DNA from: Betaproteobacteria bacterium
GTDB lineage: Bacteria > Pseudomonadota > Gammaproteobacteria > Burkholderiales > Eutrophovitaceae
NCBI GenBank assembly: GCA_009886305.1
Contig: QXZO01000057.1
Coordinates: forward strand, 1-6,549
DNA length: 6,549 bases
Direction of reading: 5' to 3'
Part shown: positions 6,370 through 6,549 of the stretch, piece by piece
Layout: every line of letters starts with the position of its first letter
How positions within the stretch are numbered: position 1 is the stretch's first letter
Made by a program: the position numbers and the translations under genes
The notes under the pieces: model-generated
What the model was told of the DNA's origin: nothing
The model's database searches: none
Seen by the model: the letters and a program-made list of their open reading frames with translations, nothing else

Positions 6370-6549
6370 TCATCCAGATAAATACATCGGCAATAACAGA
6401 CACAGTGCCGGAAATAACAAGAGCAAGCCCACACGAAAAATCTCAACTGCGAAAAATGGCATCACACCTTTAAATATCTTTGATATCGGTGTATCTGGTA
6501 CGAATGACTTGATAACAAAAACATTGAGACCCTCAGGAGGCGTGATAAG
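6370..6549 (-). CDS. TRAP transporter large permease (DctM family), C-terminal 59 residues (5' end beyond window)
   Basis: Reading in from the right edge, the frame stays open for 59 codons and stops with TGA at 6370-6372. It begins LITPPEGLNVFVIK, which matches the ITPPxGLNxFVI motif near the end of DctM large permeases. FKGVMPFFAVEIFRVGLLLL then fits the closing amphipathic region and last membrane helix, ending LLPMYLSG. DctM is the inner-membrane ion-coupled channel of tripartite ATP-independent periplasmic transporters, working with a small DctQ subunit and a periplasmic binding protein. These would be expected just outside the window. The same orientation and 97-bp distance to pobA suggest import of an aromatic acid such as 4-hydroxybenzoate; that substrate is inference. 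The characterised 4-hydroxybenzoate importer in Pseudomonas, PcaK, is instead a major-facilitator protein. Confidence 0.88.
   Translation of the reverse strand, partial: LITPPEGLNVFVIKSFVPDTPISKIFKGVMPFFAVEIFRVGLLLLFPALCLLLPMYLSG

Noticed and set aside
1..6549. CRISPR array, tRNA, insertion sequence or phage signature
   Set aside because: No regularly spaced repeats, transposase-like frames, terminal inverted repeats or tRNA-like folds were seen; nearly all of the window is accounted for by ordinary genes.

Overview
The window is a stretch of a pseudomonad-type (Pseudomonadota) chromosome of low-to-moderate GC, by eye in the low-to-mid 40s percent, with A-rich lysine codons. The bifunctional form of MnmC points to a proteobacterium. 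Details of its N-terminus look beta- or gammaproteobacterial to me, but the sequence alone does not settle the class.

Left edge (1-921, minus strand): the N-terminal 307 codons of mnmC, a tRNA wobble-uridine modification enzyme, cut off inside its FAD-oxidase domain. Facing away from it, after a 92-bp AT-rich spacer, is one plus-strand gene (1014-1412) for a small exported protein I cannot name. Its stop lies only 16 bp from the stop of the convergent pca cluster.

Main body (1429-6272, minus strand): six genes in the order pobA-pcaC-pcaH-pcaG-pcaD-pcaB. Together they take 4-hydroxybenzoate to beta-ketoadipate through the protocatechuate branch of the beta-ketoadipate pathway. PobA hydroxylates 4-hydroxybenzoate to protocatechuate. 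PcaHG cleaves the ring between the two hydroxyls (intradiol). PcaB lactonises the carboxymuconate, PcaC decarboxylates the lactone, and PcaD hydrolyses the enol-lactone. Junctions are tight: 26 bp, 1-bp overlap, 14 bp, 72 bp and 4-bp overlap. This fits a single transcript with translational coupling at pcaC/pcaH and pcaD/pcaB. The catalytic residues I could check in PobA, PcaH, PcaD and PcaB are in place, so the pathway segment looks functional. The later steps (pcaIJ, pcaF) and any dedicated regulator (PobR, PcaQ, PcaU or PcaR type) are not in the window.

Right edge (6370-6549, minus strand): the last 59 residues of a TRAP-transporter large permease (DctM family), same orientation and 97 bp upstream of pobA. 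The likely reading is a substrate-binding-protein-dependent uptake system feeding an aromatic acid into the pathway.

I see no RNA genes, mobile elements, CRISPR arrays or convincing terminators. The window reads mostly as a well-formed catabolic operon beside housekeeping DNA rather than an undescribed system. The points worth a second look are the TRAP-pobA linkage, a dyad in front of pobA, the break between pcaG and pcaD, and the unassigned exported protein.
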